A DNA stretch of 64,000 bases from Actinomadura madurae (GTDB lineage Bacteria > Actinomycetota > Actinomycetes > Streptosporangiales > Streptosporangiaceae): the NCBI RefSeq assembly GCF_900115095.1, contig NZ_FOVH01000001.1, forward strand, positions 124,001 through 188,000, written 5' to 3'. Below are positions 37,864 through 48,345 of the stretch, piece by piece. A program made the translations under genes and the position numbers. How positions within the stretch are numbered: the stretch's first letter is position 1; each line of letters begins with the position of its first letter. The notes beneath the pieces were generated by a model, which saw only the letters and a program-made list of their open reading frames with translations, did no database searches and was not told the origin of the DNA.

Positions 37864-38589
37864 ATGAGGGATCGTCCGCTTCGCTTCACTCCGCGCCGCG
37901 ACGCGGGGCTGTTCGCGTACGAGCGCGCGCTGGCCCACGCCGGGTTCAGCCCCGTCGCCGGCGTCGACGAAGCGGGCCGGGGCGCCTGCGCGGGACCAAT
38001 GGTCGTCGGCGCGGTGATCCTCCAGGGCGGGCGCGGCAGGATCGACGGCCTCACCGACTCCAAACTCCTCACGCCCGCCCGCCGCGAAGCGCTCTACACG
38101 GAGATCACCGAACGCGCGCACGCGTGGAGCGCGGTCATCATCCCCTGCCACGACATCGACAGGATCGGCCTGCACCGGTGCAACATCACCGGGATGCGGC
38201 GGGCCCTCGCAGCCCTGGACCGGCGGCCCGCCTACGTGCTCAGCGACGGTTTCCCCGTCCCCGGCCTGGACGTCCCCGGCCTCGCGATGATCAAAGGGGA
38301 CCAGGTCGCGGCCTGCGTGGCCGCGGCGTCCATCATCGCCAAGGTCACCCGAGACCGCATCATGGTGGAACTCCACGAGCGCTACCCCGAGTACGGCTTC
38401 GACGTCCACAAGGGCTACGTGACCCGCGCGCACGGCAAGGCGCTCGCCGAGCACGGCCCCTGTCCGGAACATCGGTTCTCCTACGTCAACGTCGGGCGTG
38501 CCTTGCGGAACAATGGGGATGTGGTCCTGGAGGAGGAGACCGAGGGGGAACTCCCCGGCGAGGACCGCACGGAGGGGGCACGAGCGTGA
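37864..38589 (+). CDS. rnhB: Ribonuclease HII
   Basis: Cuts RNA in RNA-DNA hybrids, including single ribonucleotides in DNA. 241 residues from ATG 37864. GVDEAGRGACAGPMVVGAVI (about 40-59) carries the catalytic Asp-Glu pair; LTDSKLL, KGDQVAACVAAASIIAKVTR and the later YGFDVHKGY segment are conserved. An in-frame GTG at 37825 is an alternative start without homology support. The last 4 nt overlap the DUF2469 gene. Confidence 0.95.
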   Translation: MRDRPLRFTPRRDAGLFAYERALAHAGFSPVAGVDEAGRGACAGPMVVGAVILQGGRGRIDGLTDSKLLTPARREALYTEITERAHAWSAVIIPCHDIDRIGLHRCNITGMRRALAALDRRPAYVLSDGFPVPGLDVPGLAMIKGDQVAACVAAASIIAKVTRDRIMVELHERYPEYGFDVHKGYVTRAHGKALAEHGPCPEHRFSYVNVGRALRNNGDVVLEEETEGELPGEDRTEGARA

Positions 38590-38918
38590 GCGCCGAGGAT
38601 CTCGAGAAGTACGAGACCGAGATGGAGCTTCAGCTCTATCGCGAGTACCGCGACGTCCTCGGCCTGTTCACCTACGTCGTGGAGACCGAGCGCCGCTTCT
38701 ACCTGACGAACTCGGTCGACCTCCAGGTGCGCAGCGTCGACAACGGCGAGGTCTTCTTCGAGGTCACGATGCAGGACGCCTGGGTCTGGGACATGTACCG
38801 CCCGGCCCGCTTCGTCAAGAACGTCCGCGTCGTCACCTTCAAAGACGTCAACGTCGAAGAACTCGCCAAAAGCGACTTCGAACTCCCCTCAGACCAACAC
38901 CCTCCAATAAACCCCTAA
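38586..38918 (+). CDS. DUF2469 family protein
   Basis: 110-residue acidic protein strongly conserved in actinobacteria and always near rnhB; function unknown. MSAEDLEKYETEMELQLYRE, LFTYVVETERRFYLTNSVDL and VTMQDAWVWDMYRPARFVK are hallmark segments. GTG 38586 overlaps the rnhB stop (GTGA), so the two are co-translated. No membrane segment or known motif. Confidence 0.93.
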   Translation: MSAEDLEKYETEMELQLYREYRDVLGLFTYVVETERRFYLTNSVDLQVRSVDNGEVFFEVTMQDAWVWDMYRPARFVKNVRVVTFKDVNVEELAKSDFELPSDQHPPINP

Positions 38919-39064
38919 CCCCCACCCACCCAAGCCCCGCCCCCATCCGAGCCTCGACCGAGGCGGCGGCGATGGAACGGTGGCTGGAGTTCGCCGAGAC
39001 CTGGGCGTCTGGCGGGAGGCGGGAGCGTCCGGCGTTGTCGGTGAGCAGGGTGGTGGGGGGTGGG

Positions 39065-40228
39065 TCATTGTTCGGGGGGTGGGGTGGGGCCGGTGGGGGA
39101 TTTGGCGGATTTTGTTAGGCGCCAGCCGGCTGGGGTGCGTTCGATGAAGCCGGCGGCGGCCAGGAGGCCGAGCTTGGCGTTGACGGTGTTCAGGTCGACG
39201 CCCGCCTTGACCGCGAGCTGGGCGGGGCCGGTCGCGCCGCGCGCCGGGAAGGCCTCCAGGACGCAGCGGGTGACCGGCTCCAGGCGGTCGCGGGGGAGGA
39301 CGGGGGTGTCCGGTGGTGGCGCCAGGTCGTCGCCGATGAGACCCACCGCCTCGACGATCTCCTCGGAGCGCGTCACCAGCGTGGTGCCCTCCTCGCGCAG
39401 GAGACGGTGGCAGCCGACCGAGGACCGGGACGTGATCGGGCCGGGCACCGCCATGACGACGCGGCCGAGCTTGGCCGCCCAGCCGGCGGTGTTGAGCGCG
39501 CCGCTGCGCGCCTCCGCCTCGACGATGACGGTGCCCCGGGAGAGGGCGGCGATCACCCGGTTGCGGACGAGGAACCGGAGGCGGTGCGGATGGGTGCCCG
39601 GCGGCGACTCGCTCACCAGCAGCGACCGCCGTGCCATCTCGGCGAAGAGGCCCTCGTTGGACGCCGGGTAGGGGACGTCGACCCCGTTGGCGAGGACGGC
39701 GACGGTGGCGCCGTCGGCGGCCAGCGAGCCGCGGTGGGCGGCCGCGTCGATGCCCAGGGCGCCGCCGGAGATCACCGTCCAGCCCGCGTCGGCGAGTTCG
39801 GAGGCGAAGTCGGCGGCGGCGCGCAGGCCGTAGGGGGACGCGGCGCGGGAACCGACGACGGCGACCGAGCGCAGGCAGCCGTAGCGCAGATCGACCGGGC
39901 CCTGGAGCCAGAGCGCGTACGGCCGGCCGGTGCCGAGATCGTCGAGAGTCGTCGGCCATTCGGGGTCTCCGGGGCAGACGAGCCGGCCGCGGAACCGGGC
40001 GCAGACGGCCATGTCCTGGTCGGGTTCCGCGGCGATGAGGCGGATCCGCCAGGCGTCGAGCCGCCGGGCCTCCTTCGGAGCGGCGGGCACACCCTCCGGG
40101 ACCCGGGCGGCCCGGATCGCCTCCAGCGCCCCTTCCGGGCCGCAGTGGTCGATGATCCGGTTGAGGAAGGTGTCGCCGGGCTCGGCGACCGCGGTCAGGG
40201 TGGCGCGGGCGGTTCGCTCGTCGCTCAT
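39065..40228 (-). CDS. dprA: DNA-processing protein DprA
   Basis: Binds single-stranded DNA and loads RecA; also called Smf. 387 residues. The Rossmann-like core reads SVAVVGSRAASPYG, VISGGALGIDAAAHRGSL, GTVAVLANGVD-like and FLVRNRVIAALSRGTVIVEA. A C-terminal winged-helix part (GPAQLAVKAGVDLNTVNAKL) is present. It is the third gene of the minus-strand run yraN-comM-dprA and overlaps comM by 4 nt (ATGA). Most actinomycetes that carry it are not known to be naturally competent, so a repair or recombination role is likely. Confidence 0.95.
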   Translation of the reverse strand: MSDERTARATLTAVAEPGDTFLNRIIDHCGPEGALEAIRAARVPEGVPAAPKEARRLDAWRIRLIAAEPDQDMAVCARFRGRLVCPGDPEWPTTLDDLGTGRPYALWLQGPVDLRYGCLRSVAVVGSRAASPYGLRAAADFASELADAGWTVISGGALGIDAAAHRGSLAADGATVAVLANGVDVPYPASNEGLFAEMARRSLLVSESPPGTHPHRLRFLVRNRVIAALSRGTVIVEAEARSGALNTAGWAAKLGRVVMAVPGPITSRSSVGCHRLLREEGTTLVTRSEEIVEAVGLIGDDLAPPPDTPVLPRDRLEPVTRCVLEAFPARGATGPAQLAVKAGVDLNTVNAKLGLLAAAGFIERTPAGWRLTKSAKSPTGPTPPPEQ

Positions 40229-41781
40229 TGGCGCCCCGCCGACCACAGGGTGAGCGCGCCGCCGATGTCGTCCGGGCCCGGTTCGTCGTGGCCGGCGAGG
40301 TCGGCGATCGTCCACGCGACCCGCAGGACCCGGTCGAGGCCGCGGGCGCTCAGCGTTCCCCGCTGCAGGGCGTCGTCGGCGGCCCGCATCGCCTCCTGCG
40401 GCGGGGTGAACCGGCGGCGCAGCTCCGGCCCGGGGACCTCGGCGTTCGACCGCCATGGGGTTCCGGCCAGGCGTCTGAGCGTCCGCTCCCTGGCGAGCAG
40501 GACCCGTTCGGCCACGACCTTGCTCGACTCGGCGAACTCCAGGTCGTAGCGGAGTTCGGCCCGGCTGGCCGGGGTCAGCTCCAGCTTGAGGTCGACGCGG
40601 TCGAGCAGCGGCCCGGACACGCGGGTCGCGTACTTGCGGCGGATGCCGGGTGCGCAGGAGCAGTCGATCTGCTTCGCCGCGGCGCACGGGCACGGGTTCG
40701 CGGCGAGGACGAGCGTGAACCGCGCGGGGAAGTGCGCCATGCCCTCGATGCGGGTGATCCGCACCTCGCCCTCTTCGAGGGGCTGGCGGAGGGCGTCGAG
40801 CGTTCCGAGCTGGAACTCGGGGGCCTCGTCCAGGAAGAGGATCCCGCGGTGTGCGAGGGACACGGCGCCGGGTTGGAGGACCCGGCCCGAACCCCCGCCG
40901 ACCATCGATGCGCGGGAGGCGGTGTGGTGCGGCGCGTAGAACGGCGGCTGGGTGATCAGCGGCTGGCCGGGCCGGAGCGTCCCGGCCACGGAGTGGATCG
41001 CGGTGACCTCCAGCGCGATCTCGGGTTCGAGGGGCGGCATCAGCGTCGGCAGCCGCTCCGCCAGCATCGTCTTGCCGCAGCCCGGCGGGCCGGCGAAGAA
41101 GAGGTGATGCCCTCCCGCGGCGCTGATCTCCAGAGCGCGGCGGGCCTCGGCCTGGCCGCGGACGTCCGCCAGGTCCAGGTCGGGTGGAATCTCCTGCTGG
41201 CGCAGAGCGAACCCGTTCATCGGGGAGCCGAGGGCGTCCTCCTCGTCCTCCTCCTCGATGGGTGGCGGCTCGTCGCGCAGCAGGCAGAGGAGCCCGCGCA
41301 GGTTACGCGCGGACAGGACCTCCATGCCCGGGACGAGTTCGGCCTCCGCGGCGTTCTGGCTCGGGACGACGACCGTGCGGCAGCCGCGGTTGGCCGCGGC
41401 CAGGACGGCGGGCAGGACCCCCTGGATGGGACGGAGGCGGCCGTCCAGCCCGAGCTCGCCGATCAGCACGAGCCCCGCGCAGCTACGGGCGGGGACCACT
41501 TCCGCCGCCGCGAGCAGGGCCACGGCTATGGCGACATCGAAGGTCGAACCCTTCTTGGGCATGCTCGCCGGGAACAGCGAGACCGTGACGTGCCTGTTGG
41601 GCCAGTCCTCGCCCGAGTTGAAGACTGCCGCGCGGACCCGGTCGCGGGCCTCGCTGAGCGCGGTGTCGGGAAGGCCGACCAGGTGGAGGCCGGGGACGCC
41701 GCTGGTGATGGCGGCCTCGACGTCCACGACGAAGCCGTCCACCCCGACCAGGGACACCGAGCGCGTCTTCGCGAGCGTCAT
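40225..41781 (-). CDS. comM: YifB/ComM-family Mg-chelatase-like AAA+ ATPase
   Basis: 518-residue AAA+ protein. In proteobacteria ComM is a branch-migration helicase for integrating incoming DNA. The N-terminal Lon-like domain starts MTLAKTRSVSLVGVDGFVVD and includes PKKGSTFDVAIAVALL. Walker A is AGPPGCGKTMLAERLP (about 228), Walker B GILFLDEAPEF, and a zinc-like Cys set (NPCPCAA...DCSCAPG) follows. The C-terminus is the Mg-chelatase-type helical lid. It is 0 nt from yraN and overlaps dprA by 4 nt. Confidence 0.95.
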   Translation of the reverse strand: MTLAKTRSVSLVGVDGFVVDVEAAITSGVPGLHLVGLPDTALSEARDRVRAAVFNSGEDWPNRHVTVSLFPASMPKKGSTFDVAIAVALLAAAEVVPARSCAGLVLIGELGLDGRLRPIQGVLPAVLAAANRGCRTVVVPSQNAAEAELVPGMEVLSARNLRGLLCLLRDEPPPIEEEDEEDALGSPMNGFALRQQEIPPDLDLADVRGQAEARRALEISAAGGHHLFFAGPPGCGKTMLAERLPTLMPPLEPEIALEVTAIHSVAGTLRPGQPLITQPPFYAPHHTASRASMVGGGSGRVLQPGAVSLAHRGILFLDEAPEFQLGTLDALRQPLEEGEVRITRIEGMAHFPARFTLVLAANPCPCAAAKQIDCSCAPGIRRKYATRVSGPLLDRVDLKLELTPASRAELRYDLEFAESSKVVAERVLLARERTLRRLAGTPWRSNAEVPGPELRRRFTPPQEAMRAADDALQRGTLSARGLDRVLRVAWTIADLAGHDEPGPDDIGGALTLWSAGRQ

Positions 41782-42135
41782 CTAGCACACCTCCCGCAGG
41801 TGGTCGATCGAAAAGCGGTCGCCGTCGCCGGTCAGGCCGAGGACGTCGACCCGAATGGACACGCCGCCGACCCCGTTCGCGGCGGCCCACCGCCAGGCCA
41901 GCCGCCGTAACCGGGCGGCCTTGTCGGCGGTGATGGCTTCGAGGGGGTCGCCGAACCTGGCCGAGCGGCGGGTCTTCACCTCGCAGACCACGTGCCTTCG
42001 CCCGTCATGGGCGACGATGTCCAGCTCGCCTTCGCGGCACCGCCAGTTGCGGTCGAGGATCGTCCAGCCGAGGCCGGCCAGGTATTCGGCCGCGGCGTCC
42101 TCGCCGCGGCGGCCGAGGTTGATGTGGGCGTTCAT
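41782..42135 (-). CDS. YraN-family endonuclease-like protein
   Basis: 117-residue UPF0102 protein with a restriction-endonuclease-like fold: [20 protein letters not shown], then the E-x(n)-D-x(n)-ExK set in [24 protein letters not shown]. The catalytic-type residues are all present, but activity is unproven for most members. ATG 42135 has GGAGGTGAGG upstream. It heads the yraN-comM-dprA run on the minus strand; xerC is divergent. Confidence 0.93.
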   Translation of the reverse strand: MNAHINLGRRGEDAAAEYLAGLGWTILDRNWRCREGELDIVAHDGRRHVVCEVKTRRSARFGDPLEAITADKAARLRRLAWRWAAANGVGGVSIRVDVLGLTGDGDRFSIDHLREVC

Positions 42136-42199
42136 GGGCCTCACCTCCGGCCTTCGACACTGGCCGACCGTCACGGTGCGTAGCCGAGAAACGACAACC

Positions 42200-42208
42200 T
42201 GTGGATAA
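42200..42208. promoter_or_regulatory. DnaA box (TTATCCACA on minus strand)
   Basis: TGTGGATAA, the complement of the consensus DnaA 9-mer TTATCCACA, lies in the divergent yraN/xerC region, 65 nt from yraN and 74 nt from xerC. Six A/T positions make it an unlikely chance match at this GC content. DnaA binding is inferred. Confidence 0.6.
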
Positions 42209-42281
42209 CCGTGGGAACAAGCTCGGCAGATCGCTCGAAACCGGGGTGCGGTGCTTGCTTCGGCCGGGGCTGTGGCGCAGC

Positions 42282-43205
42282 GTGACGCCTGTGACCGAGC
42301 CGCTGGAGGACGCCGTCTCCGAGTTCGGGCGCCATCTGCGCGCCGAACGGGACGTCTCGCCGCACACCCTGCGCGCCTATCTCGGTGATCTGGCCGACCT
42401 GTGCGCCTACGCCGCGGTCACCGGGGTCACCGAACCGGCCGAACTGGACGTCTCGTTGCTGCGTGCGTGGCTGGCCCGTCAGCACGCCATGGGACGGTCA
42501 CGCGCGACCCTGGCCCGCCGTACGGCCGCAGTCAGAGCCTTCACCCGCCACCTACACCGGCGGGGCCTCCTCGAAGACGACCCGGGCTTGCTCTTGGGCA
42601 CGCCCAAACGACGGCGCGACCTTCCCGACGTGCTCACCCAGGACGACGCCGCGCATCTCCTGGACACCATGGACGCCCAAGGCCCGCTCGGTCTGCGCGA
42701 CCTGGCCGTCCTGGAGGTGCTCTACGGGACCGGCGTCCGAGTCAGCGAACTGTGCGGACTCGACATCGACGATCTTGACACCGGCCGCCGGACTATCCGC
42801 GTCTTCGGCAAGGGCGGACGTGAGCGCACGGTCCCCGTCGGCGAACCCGCCGTCCGCGCCGTCCAGGACTGGCTGCGCGCCGGACGCCCCGCGCTCGTGA
42901 CCGAGGACAGCGGCCCCGCTCTCTTCCTCGGTGCCCGCGGCGGACGTCTCCACCCGACGAGCGCCCGCCGCATCGTCCACTCGCGGATCTCCGAGGTAGG
43001 CCAGGTCCCGGATCTCAGCCCCCACGGGCTGCGCCACAGCGCGGCCACCCACCTGCTCGAAGGCGGCGCCGACCTGCGAAGCGTCCAAGAAATCCTGGGC
43101 CACGCCTCCTTGCAGACCACGCAGATCTACACCCACGTATCAGCCGACCGCCTCAAACAAGTCCACCGCCAAGCCCACCCCCGAGGCACCCGCCCAGCCC
43201 AATAA
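42282..43205 (+). CDS. xerC: Tyrosine recombinase XerC
   Basis: Resolves chromosome dimers at dif together with XerD. 307 residues. The N-terminal SAM-like domain ([20 protein letters not shown]) precedes the catalytic domain with Arg in [12 protein letters not shown], Lys in [35 protein letters not shown] and the nucleophile Tyr in [10 protein letters not shown]. All six catalytic residues are visible. The start is GTG 42282 or 42291; an open frame continues to 42201 without homology. The position beside yraN-comM-dprA is the usual one, so it is a housekeeping recombinase and not a phage integrase. Confidence 0.95.
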   Translation: MTPVTEPLEDAVSEFGRHLRAERDVSPHTLRAYLGDLADLCAYAAVTGVTEPAELDVSLLRAWLARQHAMGRSRATLARRTAAVRAFTRHLHRRGLLEDDPGLLLGTPKRRRDLPDVLTQDDAAHLLDTMDAQGPLGLRDLAVLEVLYGTGVRVSELCGLDIDDLDTGRRTIRVFGKGGRERTVPVGEPAVRAVQDWLRAGRPALVTEDSGPALFLGARGGRLHPTSARRIVHSRISEVGQVPDLSPHGLRHSAATHLLEGGADLRSVQEILGHASLQTTQIYTHVSADRLKQVHRQAHPRGTRPAQ

Positions 43206-43294
43206 GCCCACCATCGCCCCCCACCCCCCGCCTCGCTGCCCACTCTGCGCCGCCGCTGCCGCCCCGGTGCACGGGTGGCCTGGGCGTTTGTGCT

Positions 43295-44260
43295 CGGCAC
43301 GCGTCCATGCTGTAGGGCCGCACCAGTCGGCCCGTTGCCGATGCGGGCCGGGCGCCCGGCGTCCGGCGTCCGCGCGCCGCGGCCATCGGCGTCCAGGCCG
43401 ACGGGCCCCGGCCCCCGCCCGCCGGCGCCCGACGCGGGCGCGGTGGCGGTGGCCGCGGCGTTAGTCAGCGCCCGGTCCGCGTCCGCGCCAGGTCTGTCGT
43501 GCCGCTCGGCCGTATGACGTTGATGTCCAGCCTGCGTCCATTTCGCGACCTGGCGGCGGGCTGGGCTCGCTGTCGGCTGGCTGCCTGTCGCGCGAGCCCG
43601 CGCCGGTCGGCTCATAGTGGGCCTGGCCGTGGTGTTGGTGCCTGGTCTGCGTCCCCGCCGAGGCCTGTCGTGCCGGTCGGCTTGTTGTCGGTCGGCCGAC
43701 TGGTGTTGATGTCCGGTCTGCGGCTATGTCGCGGCTTGGCATGCGCCCGCCTCGTCCTCGGCTGCCCTTCATGTCACTGTCCGGCCCGCGTGCGTGCCGC
43801 GGTCTGCCGTGCGGGTCGGTTCGTCGTGGGCCAGCCACCTCGCGTTGCTGCCCAGCACGCGTCCGCGCCGGACCTTCGCGCTGGCCGACTTGGCGTCGGC
43901 CCGCTGCCTTGCGTCGCTGCTGGCCCGCCTCTGCGCTGCGGTCTGTCGTGAAGGTCGGCCGTCGTTGACCTGTCCTTCGGTGTCGCTGCCCGGCGCGCGT
44001 GCGTACCGCGGTCTTGTTGTGCGGGGCGGCTCGTCGGGGGCTCAGTATGCGTCCGTGCCGAGGGCTCTGCGCCTGCCGCCTTGGCATCGGCCGACCGCCT
44101 TGCGTGGGTGCCGTCCGCGTCTGTGCCGCGGATTGTGGTGTGGGTCGGGTCGTCGTTGACCTGCCGCTTGGTGTTGGTGTCCGGCTCGCGTGCGTGCCGT
44201 GGTCTGTCGTGGTGGGTGGCTTGTTGGCGACCCAGCGAGCCCGAGCTGATCTGGCTTGCT
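43295..44260. repeat. Degenerate ~70-bp tandem repeat array
   Basis: About ten to eleven imperfect copies of a roughly 70-bp unit. Unit starts (a GGTCTGTCGTG-like core) fall near 43491, 43592, 43662, 43732, 43800, 43870, 43939, 44007, 44061, 44129 and 44199, so spacing is 68-71 bp with a few shorter or longer. A second conserved block is GGTGTTGGTGTCCGG and a third is GCGTGCGTGCCG. A diverged copy may begin near 43295. The plus strand is rich in G and T. The period is not a multiple of three, so frames shift between copies and coding is unlikely. The 1215-bp gap between xerC and the M23 gene holds nothing else I can support. Confidence 0.8.
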
Positions 44261-44420
44261 GGACCTCCTTTGTTGGGGGGCGTAGGGGTTGTCGTGCAGG
44301 GGCGTCGCCTGCGTGTTGGGTGGAGGTGTGTTCGTGGTCGCCGTCGGCGCGGTGGCCTGTGGGTGGGTGGTGTGGTGGACGGCCTGCCGGCCCGGTGGCC
44401 GGCGGGCAGGCCGTCTTTGG

Positions 44421-45107
44421 TCAGCGGGCGCGGCGTAGGTGGCGTTGGTGGGAGAGGTTGATAACGCCCGGCGGCGGGCGGCGTCTGCGGTGCAGGCGGA
44501 ATCGCAGGCGGGTGCGGCGCCATACGAACGCCATTGCGAACGCCAGGACCATCCCCGTTAGGGCGCCGCCCGTTGCCGTGGTGGCGTCGCGTAGGCCCAT
44601 CCTGGACGGGGAAGGCTCGGCTGGGCGTGGTTTGGGGGTGGGTTGGTCCCACTGGGGTAGGAGGCGGAATTGACGTTGGACCAGGTTCAGCGGGTTCAGG
44701 TAGAGGGCGCCACGGCGTAGCCCCCAGTGCAGGCAGGTCACGGGGCAGTGGACCCGGCCGTCCTCCAGGACACCGATGGGGGTACCGGATGCGACGCGGC
44801 GTCCCACCAGGACGCTGGGACGGACGGGCAGGTACGTGGTGCGCAGGACGCCGTGGTCGATCGCGACGACGCCGCGTCCCGCCAGGTCGCGGGCATACGA
44901 GACGCGTCCCGGCCCCGCGGCGTGGACGATCTGGCCCGGGCGCGCCGCGAGGTCGACCCCGCGGTGCCCGGCACCCCATGGGGAGGACGGTGGCGAGAAG
45001 CCCCGCAGGACCGGCGGGGCGGACGGGCCTAAGGGCCAGCGCCAGGCGTCCGGGCCGGGCGATCCGAGGGTGATCATGCAGGTGAGGAGCAGCGTCAGCA
45101 ACGTCAT
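44421..45107 (-). CDS. M23-family (LytM-like) peptidase-fold protein, membrane anchored
   Basis: 228 residues. A signal peptide (MTLLTLLLTCMITLGSPGPD) exports it. The LytM fold follows: GAGHRGVDLAA holds the zinc ligands His-x3-Asp, and CPVTCLHWGLRRG holds the third ligand His. The catalytic His of the usual HxH is Cys here, so hydrolase activity is doubtful. A Pro-rich linker and one C-terminal membrane helix (core LTGMVLAFAMAFVW) end with an Arg-rich tail. ATG 45107 gives a proper signal peptide. It is divergent from rpsB and faces the repeat array. It may be a regulator of wall hydrolases, like EnvC-type proteins. Confidence 0.87.
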   Translation of the reverse strand: MTLLTLLLTCMITLGSPGPDAWRWPLGPSAPPVLRGFSPPSSPWGAGHRGVDLAARPGQIVHAAGPGRVSYARDLAGRGVVAIDHGVLRTTYLPVRPSVLVGRRVASGTPIGVLEDGRVHCPVTCLHWGLRRGALYLNPLNLVQRQFRLLPQWDQPTPKPRPAEPSPSRMGLRDATTATGGALTGMVLAFAMAFVWRRTRLRFRLHRRRRPPPGVINLSHQRHLRRAR

Positions 45108-45495
45108 GCACCGCACCCTGCCGGGTGGCGGGCGGCGCCGCGAGAGGGTCCGCGAACTGTGGATAACCTCCGGGACCGATGGGGCCCGGCCACCTCCGCG
45201 CCCTGATAATCTGTAAACGTGCCTGAGAGGGCATCGGCCAGGGCCAGGCCGCCGTTGAACCGCCGCGGGCGGGGAGGCGGAAGCCGCTCGCAGAGCGGCC
45301 GGGACCCAGACTCGGAAACGGGTCACAGCCGCCTGGAGGTATCCCGGCGGCTGATTTCACGCGTCCGCATGCCACCGGAAACCATGGTGGGGCGCAGTCC
45401 CTCGGTCCGTCGCCTCGGCGACGGTGGGACCGCACCCGGGCGCAGGCAGACAACCAAATGCGGCCCGGCAGGGCCAGAGAAGGAGAGCACGGGCA
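45108..45495. other. Divergent intergenic region upstream of rpsB
   Basis: 388 bp between the M23 gene and rpsB, with no supported gene. It contains a perfect DnaA 9-mer at 45158-45166 and an AT-rich patch (GATAATCTGTAAAC at 45205-45218) that may hold a -10 element of the rpsB promoter, leaving a leader of about 280 nt. I could not define a matching -35 or a known S2 leader structure. AGAAGGAGAG at 45478-45487 is the rpsB ribosome site. Confidence 0.5.
45158..45166. promoter_or_regulatory. DnaA box (TTATCCACA on minus strand)
   Basis: TGTGGATAA within the M23/rpsB divergent region, 51 nt from the M23 start. Its flanks (CTGTGGATAACC) are the same as in the copy at 42200. Confidence 0.6.
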
Positions 45496-46515
45496 ATGGC
45501 ACCCGTCGTCACCATGCGGCAGCTCCTGGAGAGCGGCGTCCACTTCGGCCACCAGACCCGCCGGTGGAACCCGAAGATGAAGCGCTTCATCCTCACCGAG
45601 CGCAACGGCATCTACATCATCGACCTCCAGCAGTCGCTGTCCTACATCGACCGCGCGTTCGAGTTCGTCAAGGCCACGGTGGCCCACGGCGGGACGATCC
45701 TGTTCGTCGGCACCAAGAAGCAGGCGCAGGAGTCCATCGCCGAGCAGGCCACCCGGGTCGGCATGCCCTACGTCAACCAGCGCTGGCTGGGCGGCATGCT
45801 CACGAACTTCTCCACCGTCCACAAGCGGCTCACCCGGCTCAAGGAGCTGGAGGAGATCGACTACGACGACGTGGCCGGCTCCGGCATGACCAAGAAGGAG
45901 CTTCTCGGCCTGCGCCGCGAGAAGGACAAGCTGGAGCGCACCCTCGGCGGTATCCGCGACATGGCGAAGGTTCCGAGCGCCATCTGGATCGTGGACACCA
46001 AGAAGGAGCACATCGCGGTCAACGAGGCCAAGAAGCTCGGCATCCCGGTCGTGGCGATCCTCGACACCAACTGCGACCCCGACGAGGTCGACTACCCGGT
46101 CCCGGGCAACGACGACGCCATCCGCAGCGTCAGCCTGCTGACCCGCGTGGTCGCCGACTCCGTGGCCGACGGCCTGATCGCCCGTGCGGGCGCCGCCTCC
46201 GGCGGCGACGAGAAGCCGGCCGAGGGCGCCGCCGCCGCGGGCTCCGAAGAGCCGCTGGCGGAATGGGAGCGCAACCTGCTCAAGCCGGACGAGGCGCAGG
46301 CCTCCGCGGAGGCCCCGGCGGACGCCGCCGCGACCACCGAGGGCGCGGACGCCGAGAAGGCCGACGACGCCCCGACGGCGGACGCCCCGACGGCGGACGC
46401 CCCGACGGCCGACGCCCCGAAGGACGACGCCCCGAAGGCGGACGACGCTCCGAAGGCCGACGAGGCCCCGAAGGCCGACGAGACCCCGAAGGCCGACGAG
46501 GCCGAGCAGGCTTGA
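45496..46515 (+). CDS. rpsB: 30S ribosomal protein uS2 with extended acidic-repeat tail
   Basis: 339 residues; the S2 core (about 1-250) is normal: [78 protein letters not shown]. The last 85-90 residues are an Ala/Asp/Pro/Lys tail with near-perfect [10 protein letters not shown] and [10 protein letters not shown] repeats, longer than in most relatives. ATG 45496 follows AGAAGGAGAG at 8 nt. It starts the operon-like row rpsB-tsf-pyrH-frr-cdsA. Confidence 0.97.
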   Translation: MAPVVTMRQLLESGVHFGHQTRRWNPKMKRFILTERNGIYIIDLQQSLSYIDRAFEFVKATVAHGGTILFVGTKKQAQESIAEQATRVGMPYVNQRWLGGMLTNFSTVHKRLTRLKELEEIDYDDVAGSGMTKKELLGLRREKDKLERTLGGIRDMAKVPSAIWIVDTKKEHIAVNEAKKLGIPVVAILDTNCDPDEVDYPVPGNDDAIRSVSLLTRVVADSVADGLIARAGAASGGDEKPAEGAAAAGSEEPLAEWERNLLKPDEAQASAEAPADAAATTEGADAEKADDAPTADAPTADAPTADAPKDDAPKADDAPKADEAPKADETPKADEAEQA

Positions 46516-46598
46516 TCCCGCGGTCCCGGCGGCGCCCCATCGCGCCGCCGGGACCGTCGCGGGTCACACGACCAACGACGAGAGAAGCGAAGAGAGCG

Positions 46599-48271
<1,673 letters not shown>

Positions 48272-48345
48272 CCCCAGCCCGCGGCCGCGCCGGACCCGTC
48301 GCGGCACTCCAGGACCAAGGCCGACCAGATGACATGGGAGTCACA

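Noticed and set aside
42282..43205. Phage or integrative-element integrase
   Set aside because: Full XerC motifs and the conserved yraN-comM-dprA neighbourhood make it the housekeeping dimer-resolution recombinase; no attachment site or mobile genes nearby.
43461..44250. Arg/Thr-rich minus-strand open frames across the 70-bp repeat array
   Set aside because: The repeat period shifts frame between copies, so no repeated peptide is kept; no ribosome site and no homology.
43295..44260. CRISPR array
   Set aside because: Copies are degenerate along their whole length, no constant repeat with unique spacers, and no cas genes.
42200..45166. Replication origin oriC
   Set aside because: Only two DnaA 9-mers 3 kb apart and no dnaA, dnaN, recF or gyrB; oriC normally has a dense cluster beside these genes.
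45205..45218. Full rpsB promoter at GATAATCTGTAAAC
   Set aside because: A -10-like patch is present, but no -35 hexamer at 16-18 nt could be found, so it is only noted in the region entry.
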